Shown here piece after piece: positions 32,468 to 41,507 of a DNA stretch of 61,947 bases. Position 1 is the first letter of the stretch, and the number at the start of each line of letters is the position of its first letter. Origin of the DNA: Alphaproteobacteria bacterium. Lineage in GTDB: Bacteria > Pseudomonadota > Alphaproteobacteria > RF32 > CAG-239. The notes under the pieces are model-generated. The model was not told the DNA's origin. It saw only the letters and a program-made list of their open reading frames with translations, and made no database searches. Made by a program: the position numbers and the translations under genes. The DNA is taken from NCBI GenBank assembly GCA_017935485.1, contig JAGBHO010000025.1:1-61947 (forward strand), given 5' to 3'.

Positions 32468-33592
32468 ATGGAAAAATCACAAGTATATTTTACAAATCTG
32501 AGAGCGCGCGGCGAAGGCGGCCTGCTCGGAAAGCTGGAGCGTTTGGTTAAGCGTGCCGGCATTGAGAAAATTGATTTCAAAGACCAGTTTGCGGCGTTAA
32601 AAATTCATTTCGGAGAACCGGGAAATCTGGCTTATTTGCGACCGAATTATGCCGCAAAAATTGTGAATATTTTGCGCGGTTTGGGGGCTAAGCCGTTTTT
32701 GACCGATTGCAATACTTTGTATTCCGGCCGCAGGGCTAATGCCGTTGACCATTTGCAGAGTGCGATGGAAAACGGGTTTAATCCGATTTCGGCACAGGCG
32801 CAGGTGATTATTGCCGATGGTCTGAAAGGTACGGATTATCGCGAGGTGGAGATTGACGGCGAATATTGCAAAGCGCCGAAAATCGGTACGGCACTGGTTG
32901 ATGCCGATATTATCATTTCCCTGACCCATTTTAAGGGACATGAAATGGCCGGTTTTGGCGGAACTTTGAAAAACCTCGGCATGGGCGGCGGCGCCGTCCC
33001 CGGCAAGTTGGAAATGCACTGTACGGCTCAGCCGAAAATTGATATCGATAACTGTGTCGGCTGCGGGGTTTGCGAGAGACACTGCGCGCATGATGCCGTT
33101 CATGTCAACAAGCAAACACGCAAGGCCGAAATTAACTATGACAATTGCGTGGGCTGCGGGCAGTGTGTGGCTTTATGTCAGTTTAACGGGGCTGTCGTGT
33201 CCGGTTATAATTCTTCCGAGGAGCTGAATTATAAAATTGCCGAATATACAAAGGCGGTTTTGAAAGACAAGCCGAATTTCCATATCAGCTTTATTATGAA
33301 CGTATCGCCGGAATGCGACTGTTGGGACAGAAACGATGCCGCTTTTGTGCCGGATTTAGGAATTGCCGCTTCGTTTGATCCGGTTGCCTTGGATCAGGCT
33401 TGTGCCGATATGGTTATTAACGCGCCGGCTCTGATGACAGACAATGAGTTGAGCGAGAAATGCCATGACCATTGCTGCGGCAAAGACAAATTTCATCTGC
33501 TTCATCCGGATACCGACTGGGAAGCTTGTCTGAGCCATGCCGAAAAAATCGGTCTCGGGCGCAGGGCTTATGAACTGATTGAGGTTAAATAA
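32468..33592 (+). CDS. DUF362 protein with two 4Fe-4S clusters
   Basis: The first 190 residues match the DUF362 domain (KIHFGEPGN, FLTDCNTLYSGRR, SLTHFKGHEMAGFGG). A ferredoxin insert then has two full cluster motifs, CVGCGVCERHC and CVGCGQCVALC. The C-terminal part returns to the DUF362 fold and has further Cys (CDCWD, CHDHCCGK). The protein is probably a soluble redox or electron-transfer protein with an unknown partner. AACGGAGG lies before the ATG. A clear terminator follows, so it is a single-gene unit. Confidence 0.9.
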   Translation: MEKSQVYFTNLRARGEGGLLGKLERLVKRAGIEKIDFKDQFAALKIHFGEPGNLAYLRPNYAAKIVNILRGLGAKPFLTDCNTLYSGRRANAVDHLQSAMENGFNPISAQAQVIIADGLKGTDYREVEIDGEYCKAPKIGTALVDADIIISLTHFKGHEMAGFGGTLKNLGMGGGAVPGKLEMHCTAQPKIDIDNCVGCGVCERHCAHDAVHVNKQTRKAEINYDNCVGCGQCVALCQFNGAVVSGYNSSEELNYKIAEYTKAVLKDKPNFHISFIMNVSPECDCWDRNDAAFVPDLGIAASFDPVALDQACADMVINAPALMTDNELSEKCHDHCCGKDKFHLLHPDTDWEACLSHAEKIGLGRRAYELIEVK

Positions 33593-33598
33593 AAAAAG

Positions 33599-33626
33599 AA
33601 AGGGCTGAAGTGTCAGCCCTTTTTGA
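33599..33626 (+). terminator. Terminator of the DUF362 gene
   Basis: AAAGGGCTGA (33599-33608) pairs perfectly with TCAGCCCTTT (33613-33622), then TTTT. Confidence 0.85.
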
Positions 33627-33704
33627 TAACTTTGTTTTCTGGCTTGCCAAGGCGGGGTTTTTGGCATAGGATAAGGCAAAACTTTAACTTTTACGAGGAC
33701 TGTA

Positions 33705-34640
33705 ATGTCGGATATTGACGTCTCTTTTGTGATGACGGTTTATAATAAAGAAAAATTTTTGCCGTCGGTTTTAAAAGCATTGTTGAACCAGAGCGGTTTG
33801 AAAAATCCCGAATTTATTTTTGTGGATGACGTGTCTAAAGACCGTTCGGTTGAAATTATCGAAGAAATGACGAAGGGTTTGCCGAATGTGCAGATTGTGC
33901 GGAATCCTAAAAATCAGGGGATTTCTATCCGGATTAATCAGGGGATTGCTCTGGCGCACGGAAAATATGTGAGAATGCTTGATTCCGACGATATTTTTCC
34001 GATTGATTCAACCGAGAGGATGATTGCGCTGGCAGAAGAATATGATGCCGATATGGTTTACGGGACGTTTACCAAAACCGGAAAGCCGGCCGAAGAACTG
34101 ACGAACGAATTTATGACTGACGGTTTCAAATATTATTATCGCAAAGACGCCTTGCGTGCCGTTTTGGACGGGCGTTTTACGCGGATGGGGCAGCTGATTA
34201 GGCGTGATGTGTTGCAAAAAGCCGGCGGTGCCGATGAAGACGTGTTTATTCAGGACGAGACCATTCCGTTGCGGACGGCTTTTTATGCCAACGGGATTAT
34301 CAAAATGTTTGCAAACGTCGTGTTGGTGCCGAAAGAAGACGGCAATCTTTCCGGCAATAAAATCCAGCTTGATCATGACCGTTTTCTGGCTTATTACGAT
34401 TTTATCAGATCTCGTCCGCATCTTGACAAGGATATTCGGGCAAAGCTCAATATGCGTGCGGTTTCGGCTTATTGGAAATATATTCGCAAAATCAGCAGAT
34501 GTCCGATGTTGACGGTGACCTTTCCGCTTTATCTTTATACCAAGATTTTCAAACCGCAGCCGGATATGAAAAAGCTGGACAAGATGGCGCAGATTTTTAA
34601 AAGCATTAAAACCGGCGTGCTGCGTCCGAAAAAGGCCTGA
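33705..34640 (+). CDS. Glycosyltransferase family 2
   Basis: GT-A fold sugar transferase that uses an activated sugar nucleotide. The N-terminal SFVMTVYNKEKFLPSVLKAL, then FVDDVSKDRS, and the metal-binding RMLDSDD with HGKYV before it are the family-2 signature. The C-terminal third, with QDETIPLR followed by basic helices, shapes the acceptor site. It has no membrane anchor and probably works at the inner face of the inner membrane. It opens a plus-strand group of four glycan genes (33705-37394); the sugar and acceptor are unknown. Confidence 0.9.
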   Translation: MSDIDVSFVMTVYNKEKFLPSVLKALLNQSGLKNPEFIFVDDVSKDRSVEIIEEMTKGLPNVQIVRNPKNQGISIRINQGIALAHGKYVRMLDSDDIFPIDSTERMIALAEEYDADMVYGTFTKTGKPAEELTNEFMTDGFKYYYRKDALRAVLDGRFTRMGQLIRRDVLQKAGGADEDVFIQDETIPLRTAFYANGIIKMFANVVLVPKEDGNLSGNKIQLDHDRFLAYYDFIRSRPHLDKDIRAKLNMRAVSAYWKYIRKISRCPMLTVTFPLYLYTKIFKPQPDMKKLDKMAQIFKSIKTGVLRPKKA

Positions 34641-34646
34641 GAGCAT

Positions 34647-35315
34647 ATGAAAAAATATCTGGCTTATTCTTCCGAGACTTATTTGCTGCCGATTGCCGAA
34701 CTGCTTTTGCTGGAGAAATCTTCCGGCTATGAGGATAGCGGCGAACCTGCCGTGCTGGCCGGAAGCCTTAAGCATAATCAGAAGGAAACGTTGTTTTGCG
34801 GCGCCGGCGTTTTGGAAAAGGCGCAGGCGGCCGGAGAGGAATATTATCCGGTGCGCTTTGTTTATTATACTTATCATCCGCTGCCGGGGTTTTTTATTAA
34901 TTTGCTCAAGCCGGTGAAACGCCGTTTTTATCAGGAAGGAATTGTGCGCTTTCATATGCGGCTGAAAGATATTTTGGCAATGAATCTCAAGCGCGGCGTG
35001 CGGGATGAAGGAAATGCCTATAACTGGACCAACAAGCGCTGGGCGATGAGTTTGGAGGAGCGGCATAAGCGTTATGACACGCTTTATCAGTCTTTGAAGC
35101 AGAACGGTTATGATGACAAATCGCCGATTTTTGTGATGATTAACCGTAATCTCGGAGCTCGGGATCAGCTCTTTCAGGGGCATCACCGTCTGAATATTTG
35201 CGAAGAACTGGGTATTGAGAAATTGACGGTCTGCTTTTGGACGTCTGTGCCGTCGCCCGGATTTATGGCCTTTTTTGAAAAGATTGTTTCCAAAATAAGA
35301 GGAATGAGAAAATGA
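34647..35315 (+). CDS. Glycan-cluster protein with ParB-like C-terminus (222 aa)
   Basis: I do not recognise the whole protein. Its C-terminal part, with SLEERHKRYDTLYQSLKQNGY, then GHHRLNICEELGIEKLTV, follows the pattern of ParB-like domains (GHHRL at the GxRR position), a theme also found in proteins inside polysaccharide gene clusters, where the role is unclear. The first 100 residues are unassigned. It stands 6 bp after one glycosyltransferase and overlaps the next by 4 bp (ATGA), so it is tightly co-expressed with them and probably acts in the same pathway. Confidence 0.6.
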   Translation: MKKYLAYSSETYLLPIAELLLLEKSSGYEDSGEPAVLAGSLKHNQKETLFCGAGVLEKAQAAGEEYYPVRFVYYTYHPLPGFFINLLKPVKRRFYQEGIVRFHMRLKDILAMNLKRGVRDEGNAYNWTNKRWAMSLEERHKRYDTLYQSLKQNGYDDKSPIFVMINRNLGARDQLFQGHHRLNICEELGIEKLTVCFWTSVPSPGFMAFFEKIVSKIRGMRK

Positions 35316-36430
35316 AGATTATGGTGGTAAAAGACCGCAATGTTTTGAATACAAAATTTTTGGGGCAATTTGTCAGTTCGCTTGTTTTGAAAGGGCATGA
35401 CGTTCATGTCGTCTGTGATACTTATCGCAAGCAGGGCAGCGGCGTTACTCTGCCGGACGGGGTTAAATTTACCAATCTGAACGGCAAGACGAAAAATCCG
35501 CTGGTGAATTTATGGCGCCGAGCCCGAGAGATTCTGGGGACGCCGGTTTTTCGCTTTAACAAGTTTATTGAACAAGAAAAACCCGATATTATTTTTTGCT
35601 ATTTTTTGGTGGATTTGTATAACGTGGCGTTTTTGCAAAAGCATAATATTCCGATTGTGATGATGATGCATTGTTATCCGCCGGCGATGCTCGGGCGTTT
35701 TCAAAAACGTTCAAAATGGAAGATTTATAAAAAGTGTGCCGCGCAGGTCAGTGTTTTTCATGTGCTGATGAAATCTTACGAGAAGACGATTGCGCCTTAT
35801 TTCGGCGAGGCTAACGTAGCGACGGTGCCGAATGAAGTCGTACAAATTCCCGAGAGCGGGCGGGTTGATTTGGAAAATGAGAAAAAGCGCATTATCTATG
35901 TGGCGCGGGTGGAAAAAGAGGGCAAGCGCCAGCACCTGATTGTGGAGGCTTTTGCCAAGATTGCCAAAGATTTTCCGGACTGGGTCGTAGAGTTCTGGGG
36001 GCTGCAGAAGTATCAGAATTATAATGAAGAACTGATGGTTATGGCTCGGAAGTACGGGATTGAAAAAAATATTCATATTATGGGCTACAGCGATAATATT
36101 CAGGATGTTTACCGTACTGCCGATATTCATGCGTTTGCCAGTCTGCACGAGGGGTTTTCTCTGGCTCTGGCGGACGGTATGGCCATCGGTTTGCCCAGCA
36201 TCGGCTTTAAGGAAACGCCGTCGGTTAACGAGCTGATTGTGGACGGGCATAACGGGTATCTGGCAAAGGATGTTGATGATTTTGCCGAAAAGCTCAGGCT
36301 GCTGATGACGGACAAAGACCTGCGTATCAGGCTTGGCAAAAATGCCGTTGAAGACATGAAGGCTTACGCGCCGGAGATTGTAGCCGGGCAGTGGGATGAG
36401 CTGATCAGAAGGACAATCAAACAAAAATAA
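35312..36430 (+). CDS. Glycosyltransferase family 4
   Basis: GT-B fold transferase. The N-terminal half has a LKGHDVHVVCDTYRK strand, the C-terminal half RIIYVARVEKEGKRQHLIVEAF, a VEFWGLQ segment, and the nucleotide-binding HEGFSLALADGMAIGLPSIGF loop with the conserved Glu. Retaining sugar transfer in surface polysaccharide synthesis is likely; donor and acceptor are not determined by sequence. It is coupled to the upstream gene through an ATGA overlap. Its C-terminus resembles the minus-strand GT4 at 39372, so the two may be distant paralogues. Confidence 0.9.
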   Translation: MKIMVVKDRNVLNTKFLGQFVSSLVLKGHDVHVVCDTYRKQGSGVTLPDGVKFTNLNGKTKNPLVNLWRRAREILGTPVFRFNKFIEQEKPDIIFCYFLVDLYNVAFLQKHNIPIVMMMHCYPPAMLGRFQKRSKWKIYKKCAAQVSVFHVLMKSYEKTIAPYFGEANVATVPNEVVQIPESGRVDLENEKKRIIYVARVEKEGKRQHLIVEAFAKIAKDFPDWVVEFWGLQKYQNYNEELMVMARKYGIEKNIHIMGYSDNIQDVYRTADIHAFASLHEGFSLALADGMAIGLPSIGFKETPSVNELIVDGHNGYLAKDVDDFAEKLRLLMTDKDLRIRLGKNAVEDMKAYAPEIVAGQWDELIRRTIKQK

Positions 36431-36506
36431 CATATTATAACTTTTAGCCTGACAATGGCCGTAATCAGATTACACCTTGTCAGGCATTATCATATATAAG
36501 GAAAAA

Positions 36507-37394
36507 ATGATGAAAAAACTGAGCGGGTATTTGAAAGTTGTGCGGAATGCTTTTTACCTTTTTCTTATCCGGTTGTTTTACCGGAAACAGAAATTTGACA
36601 AGAAATATTATGTTTCCGTCTGTGCCATTTTTAAAAATGAAGGAAAATATTTGCGAGAATGGATTGAGTATCACCTGACGGCAGGTATAGAGCATTTTTA
36701 TTTGTATAATAACTTTTCCGATGACAATTATAAAAAGGTTTTGGCGCCGTATGTCAAGGAAGGCGTTGTGACGCTGACGGATTGGCCGGTAGAGCACGGG
36801 CAGCGTTCGGCTTATAACGATTGCGTGGCAAAATACAGCGATGAAAGCAACTGGATCGGCTTTATCGATTTGGACGAATATGTTTGTCCGGTACAGTGGA
36901 ACAGCATTAAGGACTGGCTTAAAAACTATGAGCGGTATCCGCTGGTTTCGGCCTTTTGGCGGATGTTCGGTTCGGCCGGCGTAATGGAAGAAGACCGTTC
37001 AAAGACGCTGATTGAGCAGTTTACGGTTTGTTCCGACATTATCTCCAGTTCCAAAATGTTTTTGAATACGCATTGGTCGAAGCGGATTAAGGATTTTCAT
37101 TTGTCACATTACTGTCGGTTCAAAATCTGGGGCAAGCTGGCGCCGGATAATGCCGTTTTGTTTTTTATGCCGGGGAGCCGCCGGAAAAAGGCAAAAGTGC
37201 AGATTAATCATTATTACAGCAAAAGTGCGGAATATTGGGCCAAAAAGAAGATGGTGGTCGGCGATGCTTATTATCAGACATCGGAAAACAAGCGCCCGTG
37301 GGAGATGTTTTTCTGGTGTGAGGATATTTGCAACAAGTCAGATTTCAGCATTTTCAAATATCTGACCAGGCTTAAAATGCGGATGAAGGATTAA
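36507..37394 (+). CDS. GT92/DUF23-like glycosyltransferase
   Basis: An N-terminal basic, partly hydrophobic segment (FYLFLIRLFYR) may attach the enzyme to the membrane. The catalytic domain starts with VCAIFKNEGKYLREWIEYHL and continues with FYLYNNFSDD and a FIDLDEYV DxD-like motif, the pattern of GT-A enzymes of the GT92/DUF23 and Glyco_tranf_2_4 groups. Later HWSKRIKDFHLSHY and NHYYSKS carry conserved His and Tyr. An AAGGA ribosome site precedes the twin ATG at 36507. It ends at a strong bidirectional terminator. Confidence 0.85.
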   Translation: MMKKLSGYLKVVRNAFYLFLIRLFYRKQKFDKKYYVSVCAIFKNEGKYLREWIEYHLTAGIEHFYLYNNFSDDNYKKVLAPYVKEGVVTLTDWPVEHGQRSAYNDCVAKYSDESNWIGFIDLDEYVCPVQWNSIKDWLKNYERYPLVSAFWRMFGSAGVMEEDRSKTLIEQFTVCSDIISSSKMFLNTHWSKRIKDFHLSHYCRFKIWGKLAPDNAVLFFMPGSRRKKAKVQINHYYSKSAEYWAKKKMVVGDAYYQTSENKRPWEMFFWCEDICNKSDFSIFKYLTRLKMRMKD

Positions 37395-37412
37395 GACGCA
37401 GAGACAAAAAAC

Positions 37413-37444
37413 AACGGCGGCAAAGATGAAATTGCCGCCGTTTT
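37413..37444. terminator. Bidirectional terminator between glycan operons
   Basis: AACGGCGGCAA (37413-37423) pairs perfectly with TTGCCGCCGTT (37432-37442), with A and T runs on the two sides. It separates the convergent glycan operons. Confidence 0.85.
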
Positions 37445-37459
37445 GGCTTGGGAAGCTTT

Positions 37460-38401
37460 TTACAGCTTTATCCAGCCATCGCATAAAATTGCCGAAGAAA
37501 TACCGCTGTTGTTCCATTTTTTCGGAGCAATAACAATTTTTTCCGGATTTTGATTTAGCCACGCTCCCCACCAGGAAAAGGAACTGTTGGCAATGATATT
37601 GTGTTTGCATCGGCTCATGAGAAACATATCAAAATATCCGGTGTCTGCCGTATTAATATCTACCAGAGTGAACGGATGTTCCGGTTTTAAATTCCTGGCA
37701 GCCCAGTCCAAATCATCTGAAAAAATAAAAAAGTGCGGGTTCTGAATTTGAGAGGCAATGTTATCCATGGCATTTTGATAGTAAGTCAGACTGCACAGCC
37801 CATGAGCGGCATTGGCTCTTGCATTGTTGACATAATCACCCCGCCGGATATGCAGGGAAACTGAATTTGTCTGATTGATGGAAGAGAGAATTTTCCGGTT
37901 GGCGTCGTTCAAGGGAATTTTTAAGGAAAAATCCTGCAAAATTTGAGGGCGGTATTTTTCAAAATATTTTTCGCATTGGAAATAGCCTTCAAAATAGGCG
38001 GGAAGACGTGCCTGTAATGAATCCGGCTGAAAAATGCCGGTGTTTTTTTCTTTTTGCAAATTTGTCGGCAGCCATCCTTTTTTGTAAAGTTTTTTATATA
38101 AAAATGCCGGTAAAATTTTTTGAAAGAATTTGTTGTGTTTTAGTTTTTGACACTCGGCGTTGTCTGCCGCGGGAGCCGTCAGGTTGTATGCTTTCAGCTC
38201 GTAATGGCGGATAGTGACTTTGTTTTGGCGTTTTACTTCTTCAAACCAAGAGTAGTCGAATTTTACGTTTGTTTTTCTGCTCAATGCCAAAGCGCGGCCA
38301 AAGGCGTATTCGAACATTTGATTGCCGAGGCCGCCCCAAAGTTTTATGACGGCATTGGCATTTTGCTTATCGGTCGGGATATGTTTGGTATTTGTGTTCA
38401 T
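37460..38401 (-). CDS. Alpha-1,2-fucosyltransferase-like GT11
   Basis: GT-B fold enzyme of family 11, which in known members adds fucose from GDP-fucose to galactose. The N-terminal LWGGLGNQMFEYAFGRAL and the donor-binding SLHIRRGDYV are the two signature motifs, and a C-terminal ANSSFSWWGAWL completes the set. Length (313 aa) is usual. Fucosylated surface glycans occur in host-associated bacteria, in line with the proposed lifestyle. It is the last gene of a three-gene minus-strand operon. Confidence 0.9.
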   Translation of the reverse strand: MNTNTKHIPTDKQNANAVIKLWGGLGNQMFEYAFGRALALSRKTNVKFDYSWFEEVKRQNKVTIRHYELKAYNLTAPAADNAECQKLKHNKFFQKILPAFLYKKLYKKGWLPTNLQKEKNTGIFQPDSLQARLPAYFEGYFQCEKYFEKYRPQILQDFSLKIPLNDANRKILSSINQTNSVSLHIRRGDYVNNARANAAHGLCSLTYYQNAMDNIASQIQNPHFFIFSDDLDWAARNLKPEHPFTLVDINTADTGYFDMFLMSRCKHNIIANSSFSWWGAWLNQNPEKIVIAPKKWNNSGISSAILCDGWIKL

Positions 38402-38407
38402 TGTTGT

Positions 38408-39379
38408 TTATTTACCGGTCAGTTTTATTTTGAGTTTGAACAAGAGCGGCAGCTTCAGCATTCGGGCAAGGGGAGAAGCGCACAAGCGGCGGGCGTAGTC
38501 TTTGTCCGGTGTTTTGCGGATGATGCGTTTGAGCAATTTTTGCAGATATTTTAAGGCCTTGGGACGGCAGAGGAAAGAAGATTTTTCCGTTTGGCGCAAT
38601 AAGGCTGCCATAAAGCCGCCGAGTTCCGCAATTTCTTCTTCCGAGAGAGTTTCTTTGCAGACAAATTTTATCAGCAGCGGTTGAAGCATGGTGCCGGATC
38701 GGGCGATTTCAATCCATTTGGCGGTTTGTAATTCGGCCGTGGACAGGCTTTGTCTGCCGTTGTGCGTAACGGTGATGTTTTGGCCTTCCCAGCGGTAGTC
38801 AATCAGGATTTTCGGCAGATTGGCAAAATGCAGCTTATCTGCCTGAGCCAGCCAGACGCCGTAGTCCTCGGCAACACGCCGGTCCGGTTCATAGCGGATT
38901 GCGTTATTGCGGCGGAACATGACAGACGGGTTGTTCAAGGCGCAATTGAGAAAAATGTTCTCGTGGATAATGTCTTCGTGTTTGAGCGGGACTTTCAGTG
39001 TTTTCTTGTGTGGAAAGCGCTGCATATAAGAGCCGAGGATATCGATTTGCGGGTGTTGTTCAAGATAATCATATTCGGTTTGCAGGCGATGCGGACGGGC
39101 AATATCGTCGGAATCCATCAAAGCAATGTATTTGCCTTGGGCCAAAGATAATCCGAGGTTGCGGGCCTGGCCGGCACCTCCGTTTTTTTCGGTTTTTACA
39201 AAACGGATACGCGGATCGGCAAAATCTTTTATGAGGCCGGATATGTCTTCGGTCGAGCAGTCATCGATTATTAAGAGCTCAAAATCGGCAAAGGTCTGTT
39301 TTAAGATACTGGCAACAGCCGGCTGCAGGTGTCGGGTTCGGGTATTGTAAACCGGCATGATGACGGAAATTTCAGGCAT
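38408..39379 (-). CDS. Glycosyltransferase family 2
   Basis: The N-terminal ISVIMPVYNTR, LLIIDDCSTED and the metal site ALMDSDDIARPHR identify a GT-A family 2 enzyme. A helical C-terminal domain of about 120 residues ends in a basic segment (KLPLLFKLKIKLTGK) that may bind the membrane surface. It begins inside the end of the upstream GT4 gene (8-bp overlap) and is separated by only 6 bp from the GT11 gene, so all three are probably one operon. The donor sugar is unknown. Confidence 0.9.
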   Translation of the reverse strand: MPEISVIMPVYNTRTRHLQPAVASILKQTFADFELLIIDDCSTEDISGLIKDFADPRIRFVKTEKNGGAGQARNLGLSLAQGKYIALMDSDDIARPHRLQTEYDYLEQHPQIDILGSYMQRFPHKKTLKVPLKHEDIIHENIFLNCALNNPSVMFRRNNAIRYEPDRRVAEDYGVWLAQADKLHFANLPKILIDYRWEGQNITVTHNGRQSLSTAELQTAKWIEIARSGTMLQPLLIKFVCKETLSEEEIAELGGFMAALLRQTEKSSFLCRPKALKYLQKLLKRIIRKTPDKDYARRLCASPLARMLKLPLLFKLKIKLTGK

Positions 39380-40556
39380 GATGTTTCTCTATTGTTTCTT
39401 TGATTAATTCTTCCCATTTATTCCAGATGGTTTCCGGATTATACCGCTTTATCATTTCTTTGCCGGCGAGGCCGAAACGCTGACGGGTTTCGGATGAATC
39501 CATCAATGTTTTCAGTTTGGCGGCAAAGTCTTCCGGCGTGCCGTCGGCTAGGCAGCCGTTGACGCCGTCAACTATCAGTTCATTAACACAGCTGGCGGTT
39601 TTCAGCCCTACGCAGGGGAGGCCGACAGCCATGGCTTCGGACAAAGCCAGGCTGAAGCCTTCAAAAGCGGACGGAAAAGCGCAAATGTCCGATTTGAGGA
39701 GCTCTTTTTGTGCTTCTGCCGTTACGCCGCGCAGGAAGACTTGTTTTTCTAATTTAAGTTTCGAAATCAGTTTTTGAAGTTCCTGCCGTTTGGATTTTTC
39801 CGCACTCCCCCACAAACTGACTTCCCATTGCGGATATTGCGGCGCAAGCAGGGCAAAAGCCTTTATTAACAAGTCCTGTTGTTTATGTTGATCAAGGCGC
39901 GCCATATAAATAATCCGGTATTGGTCTTTGGCGGCATAAGAAATATTTTTGTCAGTCAGCTCTACCGGATTGCCGATGACGGTGATTTTTCCGTTATAAT
40001 ATTTTTGCAGGTCTTTTACGAAAGACGGGAGCAGCACCTGAGCCAGAGAGATTTTTTTCAATGCCTGAGATATATTGCCGCGGGTTACTTTGTTTTTGGC
40101 GTGAAAATATACCGATGGCAGACTGTGAAACATTTGAATGAGCGGGATTTTGTTTTGTTGTCCGTGCAGCAGGTCCACGCTGTCGGCAATGCCGCAGGAA
40201 AGAATGATGTCCGGATTGATTTTGCAGACTTCGGCGGAAACAATATCGGCAGCCGCTTTTTCCCGATCAAAAAACGGGAACTTTTGCAGCAGGGCAACGG
40301 CGTTTTTGCGGCGGCGGAGAATTTTGTAGCCGATTTGGCGGAATATTCCCCAGCTCTTTTGAACCTCGTCGTGCAGATTGAGCAGGCGGATTTGGGGACT
40401 GACAGGGAAGAAAAGAGCGCCTTTTCTTTTGTCCCGCGTCATAATAACAACTTCATGCCCGCGGGCGGCAAAGGCATTGGCAAAGCTGCTGACGATTTTT
40501 TCTATGCCGCCGTGCGTGCCGATAAGGGCACTTTTTCGATATATCAGTATTCTCAT
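39372..40556 (-). CDS. Glycosyltransferase family 4
   Basis: GT-B fold retaining transferase. The N-terminus has the Gly-rich GTHGGIEKIVSSFANAFAARGHEVVI typical of the group (motif partly quoted as GGIEKIV and RGHEVVI), the middle IIYMARLDQHKQQDLLIKAF, and the C-terminal part FEGFSLALSEAMAVGLPCVG with the catalytic Glu. It is the first gene of the minus-strand glycan operon. Its C-terminal half resembles the plus-strand GT4 at 35312, suggesting related functions in the same glycan. Confidence 0.9.
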   Translation of the reverse strand: MRILIYRKSALIGTHGGIEKIVSSFANAFAARGHEVVIMTRDKRKGALFFPVSPQIRLLNLHDEVQKSWGIFRQIGYKILRRRKNAVALLQKFPFFDREKAAADIVSAEVCKINPDIILSCGIADSVDLLHGQQNKIPLIQMFHSLPSVYFHAKNKVTRGNISQALKKISLAQVLLPSFVKDLQKYYNGKITVIGNPVELTDKNISYAAKDQYRIIYMARLDQHKQQDLLIKAFALLAPQYPQWEVSLWGSAEKSKRQELQKLISKLKLEKQVFLRGVTAEAQKELLKSDICAFPSAFEGFSLALSEAMAVGLPCVGLKTASCVNELIVDGVNGCLADGTPEDFAAKLKTLMDSSETRQRFGLAGKEMIKRYNPETIWNKWEELIKETIEKHHA

Positions 40557-40645
40557 TGTTCTTTCAAAACTGTTGTCCGCAATTTATTGTTTTAAGATGA
40601 CGGGTAACGGCCTGTTTGTCAATGTCAAATCTCGTATAAGTGGAA

Positions 40646-40672
40646 AAGTAAAAAAGCCTCCCGAAGGGGAGG
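40646..40672 (-). terminator. Terminator of nagB
   Basis: On the minus strand GCCTCC pairs with GGAGGC around CCTTCG and is followed by six T; 31 bp after the nagB stop. Confidence 0.75.
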
Positions 40673-40702
40673 CCGAGCAAAAGATGTTTGTATTTGATAA
40701 TA

Positions 40703-41506
40703 TTAAATTGTATTTCTGAAGTTGGCTTTTTCAATGTCTTTGAAATATTTTACGGTGTCTGCTTTCAGTTCTCTGGTCGCATCTTCGTCGCAGACAATAA
40801 CCGCATGTTGGTGCATTTGCAGAATGCTGACCGTCCACATATGGTTAATGCTTCCTTCGACAGCATGGTGCAGGGCGCGGGCTTTGTTTTGGCCGGAGGC
40901 GAGAATCATGACTTCGCGCGCGTCGGTAATGGTACCGACCCCTACGGTAAGAGCCGTGGTCGGAACTTTGCTGATGTCGTTGTCAAAAAAGCGCGAGTTG
41001 GCTTTGACGGTTTCTGAGGTCAGGGTTTTGACCCTCGTGCGGGAAGACAAAGAAGACCCCGGCTCGTTGAAAGCAATATGGCCGTCGGAGCCGACGCCGC
41101 CAAGGAACAAGTCTATGCCGCCGCAAGCTTTGATTTTTTCTTCATAATCGGCGCATTCTCCGGCATAGTCTTTGGTCATGCCGTTCAGAATATGGACATT
41201 TCCGCGTTTGATGTCGATGTGTTTGAAAAAATTCTCCCACATAAAGTAGTGGTAACTCTGCGGATGGTCTTTGTCCAGTCCGATGTATTCGTCCATATTG
41301 AAGGTAATGACGTTTTCAAAGGAAAGTTTGCCGCGCTTGTACAAGTTGATCAGTTCCTTGTACGTTCCGAGCGGGGTTGAGCCGGTCGGAAGCCCGAGGA
41401 CAAAAGGTTTTTGCGGTGTGGGGCGGGCGCCGTTGATTTTATATGCAATATAATTGGCTGCCCAATTGGAAAGGGTGTCATAGTCGGGACGGATGATTAA
41501 ACGCAT
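40703..41506 (-). CDS. nagB: Glucosamine-6-phosphate deaminase
   Basis: Converts glucosamine-6-phosphate to fructose-6-phosphate and ammonia. The family signature is complete: [38 protein letters not shown], and [20 protein letters not shown] with the catalytic Asp and His. Length (267 aa) is standard. It follows nagA with only 1 bp between them, so both steps of N-acetylglucosamine-6-phosphate use are expressed together. No transport gene or NagC-type regulator stands beside them; the substrate may come from cell-wall recycling or host mucin. Confidence 0.96.
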   Translation of the reverse strand: MRLIIRPDYDTLSNWAANYIAYKINGARPTPQKPFVLGLPTGSTPLGTYKELINLYKRGKLSFENVITFNMDEYIGLDKDHPQSYHYFMWENFFKHIDIKRGNVHILNGMTKDYAGECADYEEKIKACGGIDLFLGGVGSDGHIAFNEPGSSLSSRTRVKTLTSETVKANSRFFDNDISKVPTTALTVGVGTITDAREVMILASGQNKARALHHAVEGSINHMWTVSILQMHQHAVIVCDEDATRELKADTVKYFKDIEKANFRNTI

Positions 41507-41507
41507 T

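Noticed and set aside
34008..35186. 392-aa minus-strand frame
   Set aside because: Long, but it is a shadow of the well-supported glycosyltransferase and ParB-like genes; its product is rich in His, Ile and Phe in the way typical of antisense frames here.
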